Shown piece after piece: positions 1-8,781 of a DNA stretch of 64,000 nt (positions are counted from its first letter, which is position 1; each line of letters starts with the position of its first letter). The DNA lies in the NCBI GenBank assembly GCA_946480835.1, contig CAMLLC010000004.1, positions 1 to 64,000 of the forward strand, read 5' to 3'. Source of the DNA: Entomomonas sp945283395 (GTDB lineage: Bacteria; Pseudomonadota; Gammaproteobacteria; Pseudomonadales; Pseudomonadaceae). Below the pieces are notes generated by a model. That model had not been told where the DNA came from. It ran no database searches and saw nothing but the letters and a program-made list of their open reading frames with translations. The position numbers were made by a program, and so were the translations under genes.

Positions 1-116
1 ACGGGGTATGTTCACTTTTTCAAGTAATCTGTCTCATCTGGTCTGGACTTATACAATTTAATAGATTTTACGGTTTTATTACTACCTAAACAATAGTTGG
101 TTTTACAAAATAATAG

Positions 117-731
117 TTAAAATTTTGGATCAATAACGCTGTAAATTTTATTATCTAAAGGCTGCTCAATTAATTTTAAAATAACTTGGGCTAAATCACT
201 ACGCTTCACTCTACCATGCTTTTCTAGTTCAGCAGGATAGTATTCTGCGGTAAAGTTAGGTTCACCATCTACTAAACCGCCAGGTCTTAAGATACAATAA
301 GTTAATTGACTTGTTTGTAACCACACCTCAGATAATGACTTTTCTCTTACCGCATAGCCAAATGCTTGCTTGGCTTTGTCTGATAAGGTTGGCCAGCTAT
401 TACCACAGCCGATAGAAGTAACTAACAGCATTTGTTGAATACCAAATTGTTCTGCACTATCGATAATGGTTCGTTGTGCTTCGTAGTTAGCTCCTTCACC
501 TCCTAAGGTACAAACAATAGTGGTATCTTTGCCTGCTAAATGCATTGCTTGTAAAACGTCTTCTTGGTTACATGCATTGCCTACGAGTGTTTGTACTCCT
601 TGTGATTGTAATTTATCACTTAATTTATTGTCTCTGATGAGCGCAGTTACTTTTATATTTTGTGCTATTGCATAAGATAATAGGTGAGCGCCTGTTCCTC
701 TACTAGCACCAAAAATGAGTATGGATTTCAT
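117..731 (-). CDS. ChuY-like NAD(P)-binding protein, putative anaerobilin reductase
   Basis: A 204-residue Rossmann-fold protein of the atypical SDR/NmrA type. The nucleotide-binding glycine motif GASRGTG lies at about residues 8-14 after the first beta strand (KSILIF). Length and position match ChuY of enteric bacteria, which reduces anaerobilin, the open-chain product ChuW makes from haem. It is the last gene of a minus-strand run hutW-hutX-this gene and starts about 10 bases after the hutX stop, so co-transcription is likely. The fold is plain in the sequence. The anaerobilin-reductase role is inferred from the chuW-chuX-chuY order. A generic NAD(P)H-dependent sugar epimerase-like protein is the alternative. 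Confidence 0.75.
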   Translation of the reverse strand: MKSILIFGASRGTGAHLLSYAIAQNIKVTALIRDNKLSDKLQSQGVQTLVGNACNQEDVLQAMHLAGKDTTIVCTLGGEGANYEAQRTIIDSAEQFGIQQMLLVTSIGCGNSWPTLSDKAKQAFGYAVREKSLSEVWLQTSQLTYCILRPGGLVDGEPNFTAEYYPAELEKHGRVKRSDLAQVILKLIEQPLDNKIYSVIDPKF

Positions 732-741
732 GGGATATTCT

Positions 742-1230
742 CTAGTTTCCTAATGAGTTAGCTAATTGCTGGAAAGCTTCCAGTTGGTTAGTTAATAATT
801 GACGCTTTTCGTCTCGAGAAAGAAAGATTTTAATAATAGACTCTCCCTTTTTATTAAGAAAAACGATGGAGGCTGTTTTTACACCCATAAATTTACGTTC
901 TATAAAGGCAATATGCGCACAATTTTCAGCTTTGATATGGCCACTAATGCCCGTGGTATGATCTAAATTAAAATAGCCATGTTGATGAGAACCATTAGGT
1001 AGATTACCAGCATATTCGAGAATGGTATCAGGAGTATGTACTATGAGAATAATTTTTCCCCAGCCTAAAACATGTTGCCAAACGTTATCAAAATTTTTGC
1101 CATCAACTACTGTGCTTGAAGGAATAGCACAAATAACATCGTAAAGTGAACAATTATAATCTTCTGCTATCTTTTCTAATGTCCCTTTGGGCTTAGTTGC
1201 TAAATATTGACTAAGAGGTTGTTGTGGCAT
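742..1230 (-). CDS. hutX: Haem utilisation cytosolic carrier protein HutX
   Basis: A 162-residue protein with no signal peptide or membrane segment, matching the HutX/ChuX family in length and sequence. These are cytosolic dimeric haem-binding proteins that pass haem to degrading enzymes. The stretch VWQHVLGWGKIILIVHTPD and the later FLNKKGESIIKIFL are typical of the family. A strong ribosome site (AAGGAGAG) precedes the ATG at 1230. It lies between hutW (69 bases upstream) and the ChuY-like gene (about 10 bases downstream), as in chuWXY loci. It is probably controlled by iron through the shared hutW promoter. Confidence 0.88.
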   Translation of the reverse strand: MPQQPLSQYLATKPKGTLEKIAEDYNCSLYDVICAIPSSTVVDGKNFDNVWQHVLGWGKIILIVHTPDTILEYAGNLPNGSHQHGYFNLDHTTGISGHIKAENCAHIAFIERKFMGVKTASIVFLNKKGESIIKIFLSRDEKRQLLTNQLEAFQQLANSLGN

Positions 1231-1299
1231 AAAATCTCTCCTTTTGGTTACTATAAATCAAGTCTAAGTAAATGCCATATTTAAAATGAATAAAGGCGA

Positions 1300-2673
1300 T
1301 TACATTCCTGTATGATGGGATGTACCTTTGTACATTTTATTATGTTCTGAATCTTCTACTAACTCAGATGAATTTATTTGGGTTAACACTTTTTGTAAGG
1401 CGGGTAGCATATTTCTTGCCCAAAAACGTCCGCTGGTAGATAGACGTAGACAATAGCTATTGTCAGTTAACAAGCCCTTTTGATACCATTGCTCAATCAA
1501 AGGACTTAGCAATTCAGCTTGATCAGTCAATTTGGTCAAATCAATTCGGCCTATTTCAGTTTGTCCTTGTAGTTCCTGTTGCCATGATGGAAGGTTACTT
1601 TGTGCCATAAACATAATAGGTTTTTGATTATTATCTAACGCTTGATAATAGGCGGTTAATTCGCGCTCTAGCATAAAAGAATAATTACTAAGTTTACCAC
1701 CCCCACCAGAGCCATAGGCCAAGTAATCGGCGCCTTGTTTTATCAGGAGGTTATATAGATTTCTTTCTCTAGTAGTTTTTGCCCAATGGCTATTACTTAA
1801 TTGCGTCCAACCATAATCGTAAAGTGCTTCAGCGCCTATTTTATAAAAATTATGTCGATCTTCTACTGAGGGTATAGTAATTTTTTTCTCCTCAACGTTT
1901 TGGAATAATTTAGTTGTTGGTAATAAGCTGAGAGCATATAAGTCTACACCATCTAGCGGAAGATCTTTAATAACTTGCATATCTTCATGCCAAGATTGTT
2001 GAGTCTGGCCTGGTAAACCGAAAATTAAGTCGCAAACAATAGCAGCTAAATTATAACTAGCTAGCTGTTCTATGAAAGTTATTGCTTGCTCTTTGCTGGC
2101 ATAACGTCCCATTTTTTTTCTAATTTGACTATCGAAAGTTTGGATGCCAATGGAAAACCTATTAGCACCTGCTCTTAAATAGGCTTCCATACGACTTTCA
2201 TCAAAATTAAGAACTCGTCCTTCAATAGTGATTTCACAGTCAGGGGCTAGTGGATAGTTATCTTTTAAAAAACTAATAATACGGGCCATTTGGTCGCCTG
2301 TTAATACGGTAGGCGTACCACCGCCTAAGTATACAGAATGGATGGGAGTTGATTGAACTAGGGGGCTGTTTACTTCTAGTTCCATTTCTCGTAATAGATA
2401 TTTGGTATAGACTTCAGTGTCATGTTTATGTATGGGGTTTTGATAAAAACCACAGAATTTACAGTGGGTAGCACAAAAAGGGATGTGAATATAAACAAGA
2501 CGTTTTGGTGGATTTAGAGGGGTATTTTTTAATGTATCCCATTCCTCTAGAAAACGATCTTTGGTAATAGGTTTAGTATCACGGATAGGCATTTTTATGG
2601 CTTTATCTTTAAACGCAATAGAACCAGAATTTGCAAAAAAAGGGGTTAAGTCAATGTTCATACTGTAAGACAC
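1300..2673 (-). CDS. hutW: Anaerobic haem-degrading radical SAM methyltransferase HutW/ChuW
   Basis: A 457-residue radical SAM protein related to HemN. The iron-sulfur cluster motif CATHCKFC (CX3CX2C) sits near residue 67 within YIHIPFCATHCKFCGF, and the glycine-rich SAM-binding stretch YLGGGTPT follows. Relatives open the haem ring without oxygen by a radical methyl transfer, releasing iron and making anaerobilin. Placement upstream of hutX and a ChuY-like gene supports this over coproporphyrinogen dehydrogenase. The start is uncertain: a GTG at 2673 or an ATG at 2661, neither with a strong ribosome site. The promoter region is shared with the divergent haem receptor and carries Fur-like sites. 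Confidence 0.87.
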   Translation of the reverse strand: MSYSMNIDLTPFFANSGSIAFKDKAIKMPIRDTKPITKDRFLEEWDTLKNTPLNPPKRLVYIHIPFCATHCKFCGFYQNPIHKHDTEVYTKYLLREMELEVNSPLVQSTPIHSVYLGGGTPTVLTGDQMARIISFLKDNYPLAPDCEITIEGRVLNFDESRMEAYLRAGANRFSIGIQTFDSQIRKKMGRYASKEQAITFIEQLASYNLAAIVCDLIFGLPGQTQQSWHEDMQVIKDLPLDGVDLYALSLLPTTKLFQNVEEKKITIPSVEDRHNFYKIGAEALYDYGWTQLSNSHWAKTTRERNLYNLLIKQGADYLAYGSGGGGKLSNYSFMLERELTAYYQALDNNQKPIMFMAQSNLPSWQQELQGQTEIGRIDLTKLTDQAELLSPLIEQWYQKGLLTDNSYCLRLSTSGRFWARNMLPALQKVLTQINSSELVEDSEHNKMYKGTSHHTGM

Positions 2674-2719
2674 TAATTAATCTAAAGAAAAATCATTAAA
2701 CAATAATATCTATTAAATA

Positions 2720-2738
2720 TCAATGATTATTATTAATG
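2720..2738 (-). promoter_or_regulatory. Fur-box-like site upstream of hutW
   Basis: Read on the minus strand, this stretch matches the 19-base Fur consensus GATAATGATAATCATTATC at about 13 positions, including the contiguous core ATAATCATT. It lies about 50 bases upstream of the hutW start. Iron-responsive repression of the hutW-hutX operon is an inference from the site and the genes it serves. The AT-rich background raises the chance of random matches. Confidence 0.45.
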
Positions 2739-2771
2739 TTGATTCAAGTTATTAATTTTGATAGATTAAAT

Positions 2772-2790
2772 AGCAATGATAATTATTATT
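2772..2790 (+). promoter_or_regulatory. Fur-box-like site upstream of the haem receptor
   Basis: The sequence AGCAATGATAATTATTATT matches the Fur consensus at 14 of 19 positions, with an uninterrupted AATGATAAT core. It is placed 60-80 bases before the likely start of the TonB-dependent receptor, where Fur would block RNA polymerase. With the neighbouring site on the hutW side, it suggests coordinated iron control of both arms of the locus. Confidence 0.55.
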
Positions 2791-2851
2791 AATTAAATAG
2801 TTATTGATTTATATAGGAATATTGGCTTTTTGTTTTGAGAGTGATTTAAGA

Positions 2852-5092
2852 TTGAAATTATATAAGATAGCTTTTTCTGCCTTGGTTGCTTCAGTAAGTT
2901 TACAGAGTTTGGCAGAAGAGCAAAATAACGATAATGATTTAGGAATTATGCTAGATACGCTTACTGTAACAGCTAGTAGGCAAGAAAAAAAGAAATTAGA
3001 AGTACCAGAAACGGTCGATATCATTACCAAAAAGCAAATTGACGAACAAGGCATTACTAATATGCAGGATTTAGTGCGTCATATCCCTGGTGTTTCAGTA
3101 GATAGGCAGACCTCTGGTACGGATCCTTTTGGTAATTTAGGAGGGATTAGGATAAGAGGAGTATCAGGCAATAGGATTCAGATGCAAGTAGATGGTTCGC
3201 GTGTCATAGAAAGTATCCAAGATGGAAATAGAAATTTTATAGATTTATCTACTATTAAAGCTGTAGAAATCGTTCGTGGGCCAGGTTCAGTATTGTGGGG
3301 GGCTGATGCTTTAGGTGGAGTAGTAGCTTTTCGGACGCTAGATCCAAGCGATTTATTAAAAGACAAATCTTATGCAGCACAACTTAGTGGTGGATATAAT
3401 AGTTTAAATAAGCAAAAAACTAAAACAGGCATATTTGCTGCAGCTTTTTCTCCTAATGTGGAGGGGTTTATAGCTATTTCGCGTAGAGATTATGAAGAGG
3501 CTAGATTAAGTAAAGCTAAAGCAGATGGTGGTATTTGGGGATGTCCTAGGGGAATTGGTGCTACCCGCTGTAATAAATTAAATCCATTAGATGCTGAAGC
3601 ACATAATATGCTTTCTAAATTAGTTCTTCATGCAGATAATCATGAAGTTAAATTAACAGGTGAGAAGTTTCGTTCTAATTCTTATGTTAATCAACTTTAT
3701 GATCATGGCATACAAAAGACGGGCATGTTTTCTTATAACGGTGATTATCTACGAACCCAAATACAAGAAAGAACTCGTTTAGCTATAGAGGATATATGGG
3801 TTCCTCACGTTTCTTTCTTAGATCAAGTAAAAACTATGTTGTCTTATTCTCCACAAAAACGTTATGTTAAATCTTATAGACATCAAATAAACAAATCTGG
3901 TAAAGATATTTATACCTTTAGTACCAATGACTATAGGGAAAAATTCTGGCAGGCTGATTTACAATTTACTTCCATTTTTAAGGCATTAAGTACAGAGCAT
4001 GAGTTAATCTATGGATTTCAGGGCGATATTACCAAAACTGATTCTCAAAATAAGAATATTGATGGTAAAGGAATTGACTATAATAAAGGATTTAATTTTG
4101 CTAATGCCAAAACACGTCGTGCTGACGTGTATTTTCAAGATGAAATAAAATTAGTTGATGGTCGACTAAAGATCAAACCTGGCATACGTTATGCCACCTA
4201 TAAAATTGAACCTAGGATAGATAGAAATCCAAAACATTATGATTTAATTCTAGGTAAGGAACCACGTAAATTAGAATCAAAAAGATTTATTCCTCAATTA
4301 GGAGCTGTATTCAACCTGACGCATCAATACTCTTTGTATGCTCGTTATTCAGAAGGATTTAAGATGCCTACAGCACAGCAACTTTATACTTCTCGAAGTA
4401 TGCCAATGATGTCAATGAATCTAATACCTAATCCTGATTTGAAGGCTGAAAAAGTTAAATCGTATGAAGCAGGGGTTAGAGGAGAGTTTACTGATGGATG
4501 GTTCTCTTTTGGTGGTTTTAGAGCAGACTATAGAGATTATATAAAAAATCTTGTACAGATAAACCCAACTGATTATACATATCAAAATTTATCTAAAGTT
4601 AACATTTGGGGGTTAGAAGCCTCTGGAGAGTGGCAATTTTTGCCTAATTGGTCAGTTAATGCCGCTGCTTCTTATCAATATGGTAAGCAAAAACAAACGG
4701 CTAATTCTAAAACTGAATTTTTTAATGATGCCATGCCGCTAGAAGGAAGTTTAGGTGTTAAATGGGTTTATCCAGAGCTTAATTTCCAAACAGAATTAGT
4801 GAGTACTTTATCGAAAGGGGTGACAAGAACTTCCAAAAAAAGTGAAACTAATGGCAAAGTATTTAAACCTTCTGGTTATGCTATTTATGATGCTTATTTT
4901 AATTGGAATGCTACCAAAAATTTGACTTTAAGAGCCTCCGTACAAAATATTTTAGATAGACGTTATTTTAAATGGCCCTTATTTACAACCTATTATGAAA
5001 ATCCCGCCTCTAGTAGCAGGGCTACTAATCCCTTAGAGTTACAAACTGCACCAGGTAGAAGCTTTAGTGTTGATGTCGTGGTTAATTTTTAG
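2852..5092 (+). CDS. TonB-dependent haem/haemoglobin receptor
   Basis: Outer-membrane receptor of the TonB-dependent haemoglobin/transferrin/lactoferrin type, 746 residues from the TTG at 2852. That start gives a classical signal peptide (MKLYK, hydrophobic core, then SLA before EEQ). The longer frame back to 2804 would put a non-signal tail in front and is less likely. A TonB-box-like stretch DTLTVTAS is followed by the plug domain (IRIRGVSGNRIQMQVDG) and a beta barrel ending in a terminal phenylalanine (SVDVVVNF). It is first in a plus-strand run with chaN-like, ABC transporter and hutZ genes. The Fur-like site upstream suggests induction by iron starvation. Substrate (haem or haemoglobin) is inferred from hut context. 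Confidence 0.85.
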   Translation: MKLYKIAFSALVASVSLQSLAEEQNNDNDLGIMLDTLTVTASRQEKKKLEVPETVDIITKKQIDEQGITNMQDLVRHIPGVSVDRQTSGTDPFGNLGGIRIRGVSGNRIQMQVDGSRVIESIQDGNRNFIDLSTIKAVEIVRGPGSVLWGADALGGVVAFRTLDPSDLLKDKSYAAQLSGGYNSLNKQKTKTGIFAAAFSPNVEGFIAISRRDYEEARLSKAKADGGIWGCPRGIGATRCNKLNPLDAEAHNMLSKLVLHADNHEVKLTGEKFRSNSYVNQLYDHGIQKTGMFSYNGDYLRTQIQERTRLAIEDIWVPHVSFLDQVKTMLSYSPQKRYVKSYRHQINKSGKDIYTFSTNDYREKFWQADLQFTSIFKALSTEHELIYGFQGDITKTDSQNKNIDGKGIDYNKGFNFANAKTRRADVYFQDEIKLVDGRLKIKPGIRYATYKIEPRIDRNPKHYDLILGKEPRKLESKRFIPQLGAVFNLTHQYSLYARYSEGFKMPTAQQLYTSRSMPMMSMNLIPNPDLKAEKVKSYEAGVRGEFTDGWFSFGGFRADYRDYIKNLVQINPTDYTYQNLSKVNIWGLEASGEWQFLPNWSVNAAASYQYGKQKQTANSKTEFFNDAMPLEGSLGVKWVYPELNFQTELVSTLSKGVTRTSKKSETNGKVFKPSGYAIYDAYFNWNATKNLTLRASVQNILDRRYFKWPLFTTYYENPASSSRATNPLELQTAPGRSFSVDVVVNF

Positions 5093-5107
5093 TAGGAATA
5101 ATTGAAT

Positions 5108-5962
5108 ATGTCAGTCTATAAGCATAAAAGAGGACAATGGATGTTGCCTGATACAGGTGAGCATGTAGATCAGCAAACCTTCTTAACCAAAATGGCTACT
5201 AAGCAAGTAGTATTATTAGGTGAACGGCATGATATAGCTGAGGTTCATCGTTGGCAATTACACACAGCTACATATTTACATGCATATCGCCCTAATATGA
5301 TGATGGGATTTGAAATGTTTCCCCGTACGATGCAGCCTATTATAGATTTATGGGTAGCAGGACAATTGTCTACTATAGATTTTCTTGAGCAAGTACAATG
5401 GGCTAAAACGTGGGGATTTCCGGCAGAAATATATTTGCCACTGTTTCATTTTTGTCGTCAGCAACATATTAAAATGTTGGCCTTAAATTGTCCTAGGGAA
5501 CTAGTAACACGGGTGGGTAAAGAGGGCTGGGAAGCTATTCCCCCATCAGAGAGAGATGGTTTAAGCCCAGCAGCTAGTGCATTACAAGGTTATAGAGCTT
5601 ATTTATTAAAACAAACCCAAGGCCGTTTTATTGATCCTGTCACCAAAGATCTTCCTGATCGTTTTATTAGGGCGCAGCAAACATGGGATAGAGCCTTTGC
5701 CTGTAATATTTATAATGCCATAGAAAATGCTAATACTGCCTCTAATGATATACCGCTCATCGTTGGAATTATAGGTAAAGGCCATGTTGAATATGGCTAC
5801 GGAACCCCACATCAGTTAAAGGACTTGGGAGTTAAAGACGTCGGTATTTTATTACCTACTTTAGAAAATACTCATAACGCAGAAGAAATTAACACAATAG
5901 CTGACGGGCTATTTCTGCTAGATAAGATAGAGCCCTTTGCAGAAAGAAAGCAACAACAATAA
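5108..5962 (+). CDS. ChaN/PhuW-family haem-associated protein
   Basis: A 284-residue protein of the ChaN family (DUF399), recognised from the N-terminal VVLLGERHDIAEVHRWQL and the following MMMGFEMFPRTMQPIIDLW. ChaN of Campylobacter is a haem-binding lipoprotein, and relatives (PhuW) lie in Pseudomonas haem-uptake loci. Unlike lipoprotein members, this one shows no signal peptide or lipobox, so it is probably cytoplasmic. The ATG at 5108 has an AGGAA ribosome site nine bases upstream and is preferred to the TTG at 5102. It begins about 15 bases after the receptor stop, so the two are probably co-transcribed. A role in haem handling is inferred from family and context; the biochemical activity is unknown. 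Confidence 0.78.
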   Translation: MSVYKHKRGQWMLPDTGEHVDQQTFLTKMATKQVVLLGERHDIAEVHRWQLHTATYLHAYRPNMMMGFEMFPRTMQPIIDLWVAGQLSTIDFLEQVQWAKTWGFPAEIYLPLFHFCRQQHIKMLALNCPRELVTRVGKEGWEAIPPSERDGLSPAASALQGYRAYLLKQTQGRFIDPVTKDLPDRFIRAQQTWDRAFACNIYNAIENANTASNDIPLIVGIIGKGHVEYGYGTPHQLKDLGVKDVGILLPTLENTHNAEEINTIADGLFLLDKIEPFAERKQQQ

Positions 5963-5980
5963 TAATGAGAAAATTACAGA

Positions 5981-7657
5981 GTGCGAACCTTAAAAAATAT
6001 TTTTTTATTAATTAAATTATGTTCAAAAACCAAACAAGGTAAATTAGGGCTTCTATATGCTGTTTTAGTCATTATTCTAAATATTCTATTAATACAAGTT
6101 AGTTTAGAAATGATTATTTGGAATAAGAATTTTTATAATGCCCTTGAACAGTATGATATGTATGGAGTAGTCAAACAAACATCTGTGTTTTTGTTAATTA
6201 CTTTGGTAGGAGCTATTACTTATCTTGCTGCTGAATATATACGCAAATTATTAGTTATTACGTGGCGAAAAGTGTTAAATGACACGCTGTTAGATCGTTG
6301 GTTAACTAATAAAGTTTATTGGCAGTTAAATTTTGAACAATCTAATCTGGATAATCCAGACCAGCGAATTGCTGAAGATTGCCGCTTATTTTTAGAAAGA
6401 TTAACAGATCATGGATTATTATTAATTATTAAAATTATCGGGTTATTTTCTTATTATCTAGTACTTTGGAATATTACTGCCGATTATGTACTTTCTTTTG
6501 ATCTATGGGGAACAACTGTATATATCTCGCATTATTTGATATGGCTGGCGCCTATTTATGTGCTAATAAGTTCTTTTATTACCCATTGGTTAGGAAATCC
6601 ATTAAAAAAATTATTGATGCAGCAACAGCATAAAGAGGCTAATTATAGATTTGCACTAACACGGTTTAGGGAGTCGAAGGAACCCATTGCTTTACTAAAT
6701 GGCGAAGAAGTAGAAAGAAATGTACTTGAACAACACTTGCAGGCAGTTATTAAAAATTGGCACTATTTGATAAAACGTGAATTTTTTTTAGGTTGTTTTA
6801 CAAGACCTTATAATCTAAGTGTTTTTTATATTCCTACTTTTTTTGCATTACCCATTTATTTAATAGGCAAGGTAAGTCTAGGATCGTTAATGCAAATCAG
6901 TAAAGCCTTTAGTAATGTAGCTCTTAATATGTCTTGGTTCATCTTCTATTATGATAAGCTAGCTGAATTAGCAGCCTGTAGCAACAGGTTGAATCAATTC
7001 TTAGAGAAAGCCGATGAATTGAGTTGTAAAAAAATTTCTAGTAATGTTAATAATGACAATCAAGAAGCATTAATAATTAATAAATTAACTATTAAATCCC
7101 CTCACGGTAATGTGTTATTTAACTTGTCTTCTCTTCATCTTAACCAAGGGGAGTCAATAATTCTTTCGGGGGTATCAGGTATTGGTAAATCAACATTATT
7201 TAAAATACTAGCAGGAATTTATCCTTACTATGAAGGAGAAATTAGCCTACCAAGTGCTAGTAAACTTTTTTTACCACAAACCGCTTATTTTCCTATGGGT
7301 GGCTTAGCTCATGCGGTTGCGTATCCCAATAAACTACTAGAGGAAGATTTGCCTAGCATTAAATTGCTGTTAGAAAAAGTAGGTTTTACCAAGAATTATA
7401 TCCGTGAAAAATTATTAGATTACGATTTGTCGTTACTTTCAGGTGGCGAAAAACAACGATTAGTTATCGCCCGTATTTTGATGCAGAAGCCTGCTTGGGT
7501 ATTTATGGATGAAACTACTAATGCACTTGATAAAACAGCTGAAGTACAATTACTTCAGCTACTTCAAGATAGTTTACCTACTACCAGTTTTATAATTATT
7601 TCGCATACTGATTTATCTTATATTTTTAAACAATGTTATCAACTGAGCTTGGAATAA
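5981..7657 (+). CDS. SbmA/BacA-like (YddA-type) ABC transporter, fused permease and ATPase
   Basis: A 558-residue half-transporter. The N-terminal part has several membrane segments (from about residue 24, and the stretch TSVFLLITLVGAITYLAAEY) with the SbmA/BacA-type motif NKNFYNALEQYD. The C-terminal ATPase has Walker A GVSGIGKST, signature LLSGGEKQR, Walker B PAWVFMDETTNALD and switch IISHTD, so it should be active. Family members move peptides, bleomycin or cobalamin-like molecules across the inner membrane. It starts with GTG at 5981, 18 bases after the chaN-like gene. No periplasmic binding protein or HutC/HutD-type permease is present here, so a role in moving haem or a haem product is possible but only inferred. 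Confidence 0.8.
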   Translation: MRTLKNIFLLIKLCSKTKQGKLGLLYAVLVIILNILLIQVSLEMIIWNKNFYNALEQYDMYGVVKQTSVFLLITLVGAITYLAAEYIRKLLVITWRKVLNDTLLDRWLTNKVYWQLNFEQSNLDNPDQRIAEDCRLFLERLTDHGLLLIIKIIGLFSYYLVLWNITADYVLSFDLWGTTVYISHYLIWLAPIYVLISSFITHWLGNPLKKLLMQQQHKEANYRFALTRFRESKEPIALLNGEEVERNVLEQHLQAVIKNWHYLIKREFFLGCFTRPYNLSVFYIPTFFALPIYLIGKVSLGSLMQISKAFSNVALNMSWFIFYYDKLAELAACSNRLNQFLEKADELSCKKISSNVNNDNQEALIINKLTIKSPHGNVLFNLSSLHLNQGESIILSGVSGIGKSTLFKILAGIYPYYEGEISLPSASKLFLPQTAYFPMGGLAHAVAYPNKLLEEDLPSIKLLLEKVGFTKNYIREKLLDYDLSLLSGGEKQRLVIARILMQKPAWVFMDETTNALDKTAEVQLLQLLQDSLPTTSFIIISHTDLSYIFKQCYQLSLE

Positions 7658-7762
7658 TAGCGAGATTTAGTTTTTATTCATTAATTATTATTTATTTAAT
7701 AGATTATTGTAATTATAATTGTAAAATTATAAAAAGTTCTATAAAAATTAGAGGGTTATATT

Positions 7763-8284
7763 GTGGCAGAAACACAAAATAAGGTAGTTGAAGAAACTAT
7801 AAGAAACTTGCATAAAACAGTACGAACAATTGTTTTATCTACCGTAAATCAAGCGAATGAATTAGAAACAAGTTATTCGCCTTATGTTTTTGATGAGCAA
7901 AATTATTATATCTTTACCTCTGGTATGGCTCCACATAGCCAAAATATGATAGAAAATCCTAATATTTCTTTTTTATTAATAGAAGACGAAAGTAAAACCA
8001 AAAATATTTTTGCTAGAACACGCCTCTCTTACAGAGCAAAAGTACAAGTGGTTGAGAAAGGTTCAATAGAGTTTAAAGATATTATTGCAAAATTAACAGA
8101 ACGTATGGGAAAAACGGTTGATTTATTAACTTCTTTAAATGATTTTAATTTATTTAGAATTAGCCCTGCGATGGGCCGGCTTATTATAGGTTTTGGTCAA
8201 GCTTATATTTTAAACAACCAAACAAAAGAAATTATTCATGTGGATAAAGATTTTATAGCACAACAAAATCAAAAAAATAATTGA
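7763..8284 (+). CDS. hutZ: Haem utilisation protein HutZ
   Basis: A 173-residue member of the flavin-reductase-like split-barrel family, matching HutZ/HugZ. Typical stretches are SPYVFDEQNYYIFTSGMA, HSQNMIENPNISFLLIED and the C-terminal FRISPAMGRLIIGFGQAY. HutZ binds haem and takes part in its oxygen-dependent breakdown in Vibrio. It starts with GTG at 7763 behind a good GAGGG site, about 105 bases after the ABC transporter, so it may be read through or have its own promoter. A strong hairpin follows and probably ends the transcript. Unlike in Vibrio, hutZ is not in the hutWX operon but in the opposite arm. Confidence 0.87.
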   Translation: MAETQNKVVEETIRNLHKTVRTIVLSTVNQANELETSYSPYVFDEQNYYIFTSGMAPHSQNMIENPNISFLLIEDESKTKNIFARTRLSYRAKVQVVEKGSIEFKDIIAKLTERMGKTVDLLTSLNDFNLFRISPAMGRLIIGFGQAYILNNQTKEIIHVDKDFIAQQNQKNN

Positions 8285-8326
8285 TAAAAATACAGGAACT
8301 TAATTAGTCATATCTAAATTAAGATT

Positions 8327-8357
8327 AAATAGGGTAGAACAACTAGCTACCCTATTT
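8327..8357 (+). terminator. Hairpin terminator after hutZ
   Basis: A perfect 11-bp stem (AAATAGGGTAG pairing with CTACCCTATTT) with a 9-base loop, about 40 bases after the hutZ stop. No long T-run follows, so efficiency is uncertain. Confidence 0.6.
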
Positions 8358-8359
8358 AT

Positions 8360-8781
8360 TAACAATACTAAAAGAAGATCCTACTTTTTTGTTTATTTAA
8401 GTAGCAAGGTTAGCTAGTTATTTGTTAATGGCCAAAGCTAAGTAAGAAAAGCTATATTCAACCTTCAAAACTGATAACTAAATGATAAAATTGAATACTA
8501 TTTAAGCTCTATAGTATATTATTTTAAATAATAATATTTTCTTGTCTATCGCTAACAATCTATTAATCTATAATTAAAGCGAGTATTTTACAATGTACAG
8601 AATAATTGATTTGATGCTGGTTATTTCTATATGACTGCTAAATGATAGATATTTAGTTAAAAGTAATAATTTAACTTGACAATAATCACCTTCAAGGAAA
8701 AAACTCCTAGCATAATAGCTCTGTTCTTAGTCTATTAAATGTATAGTTAATAGAATGTTATTGGTTTGGTAGGATTTCGAT
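8360..8781. other. Intergenic region without a recognisable gene
   Basis: About 420 bases of AT-rich sequence between the hutZ terminator and nfi. All frames are broken by stops and no RNA gene or conserved motif was recognised. It presumably holds the nfi promoter, but no confident -35/-10 pair was found. Confidence 0.5.

Noticed and set aside
1..116. A partial gene at the left edge
   Set aside because: Only eight plus-strand codons precede a stop and nothing recognisable is present.
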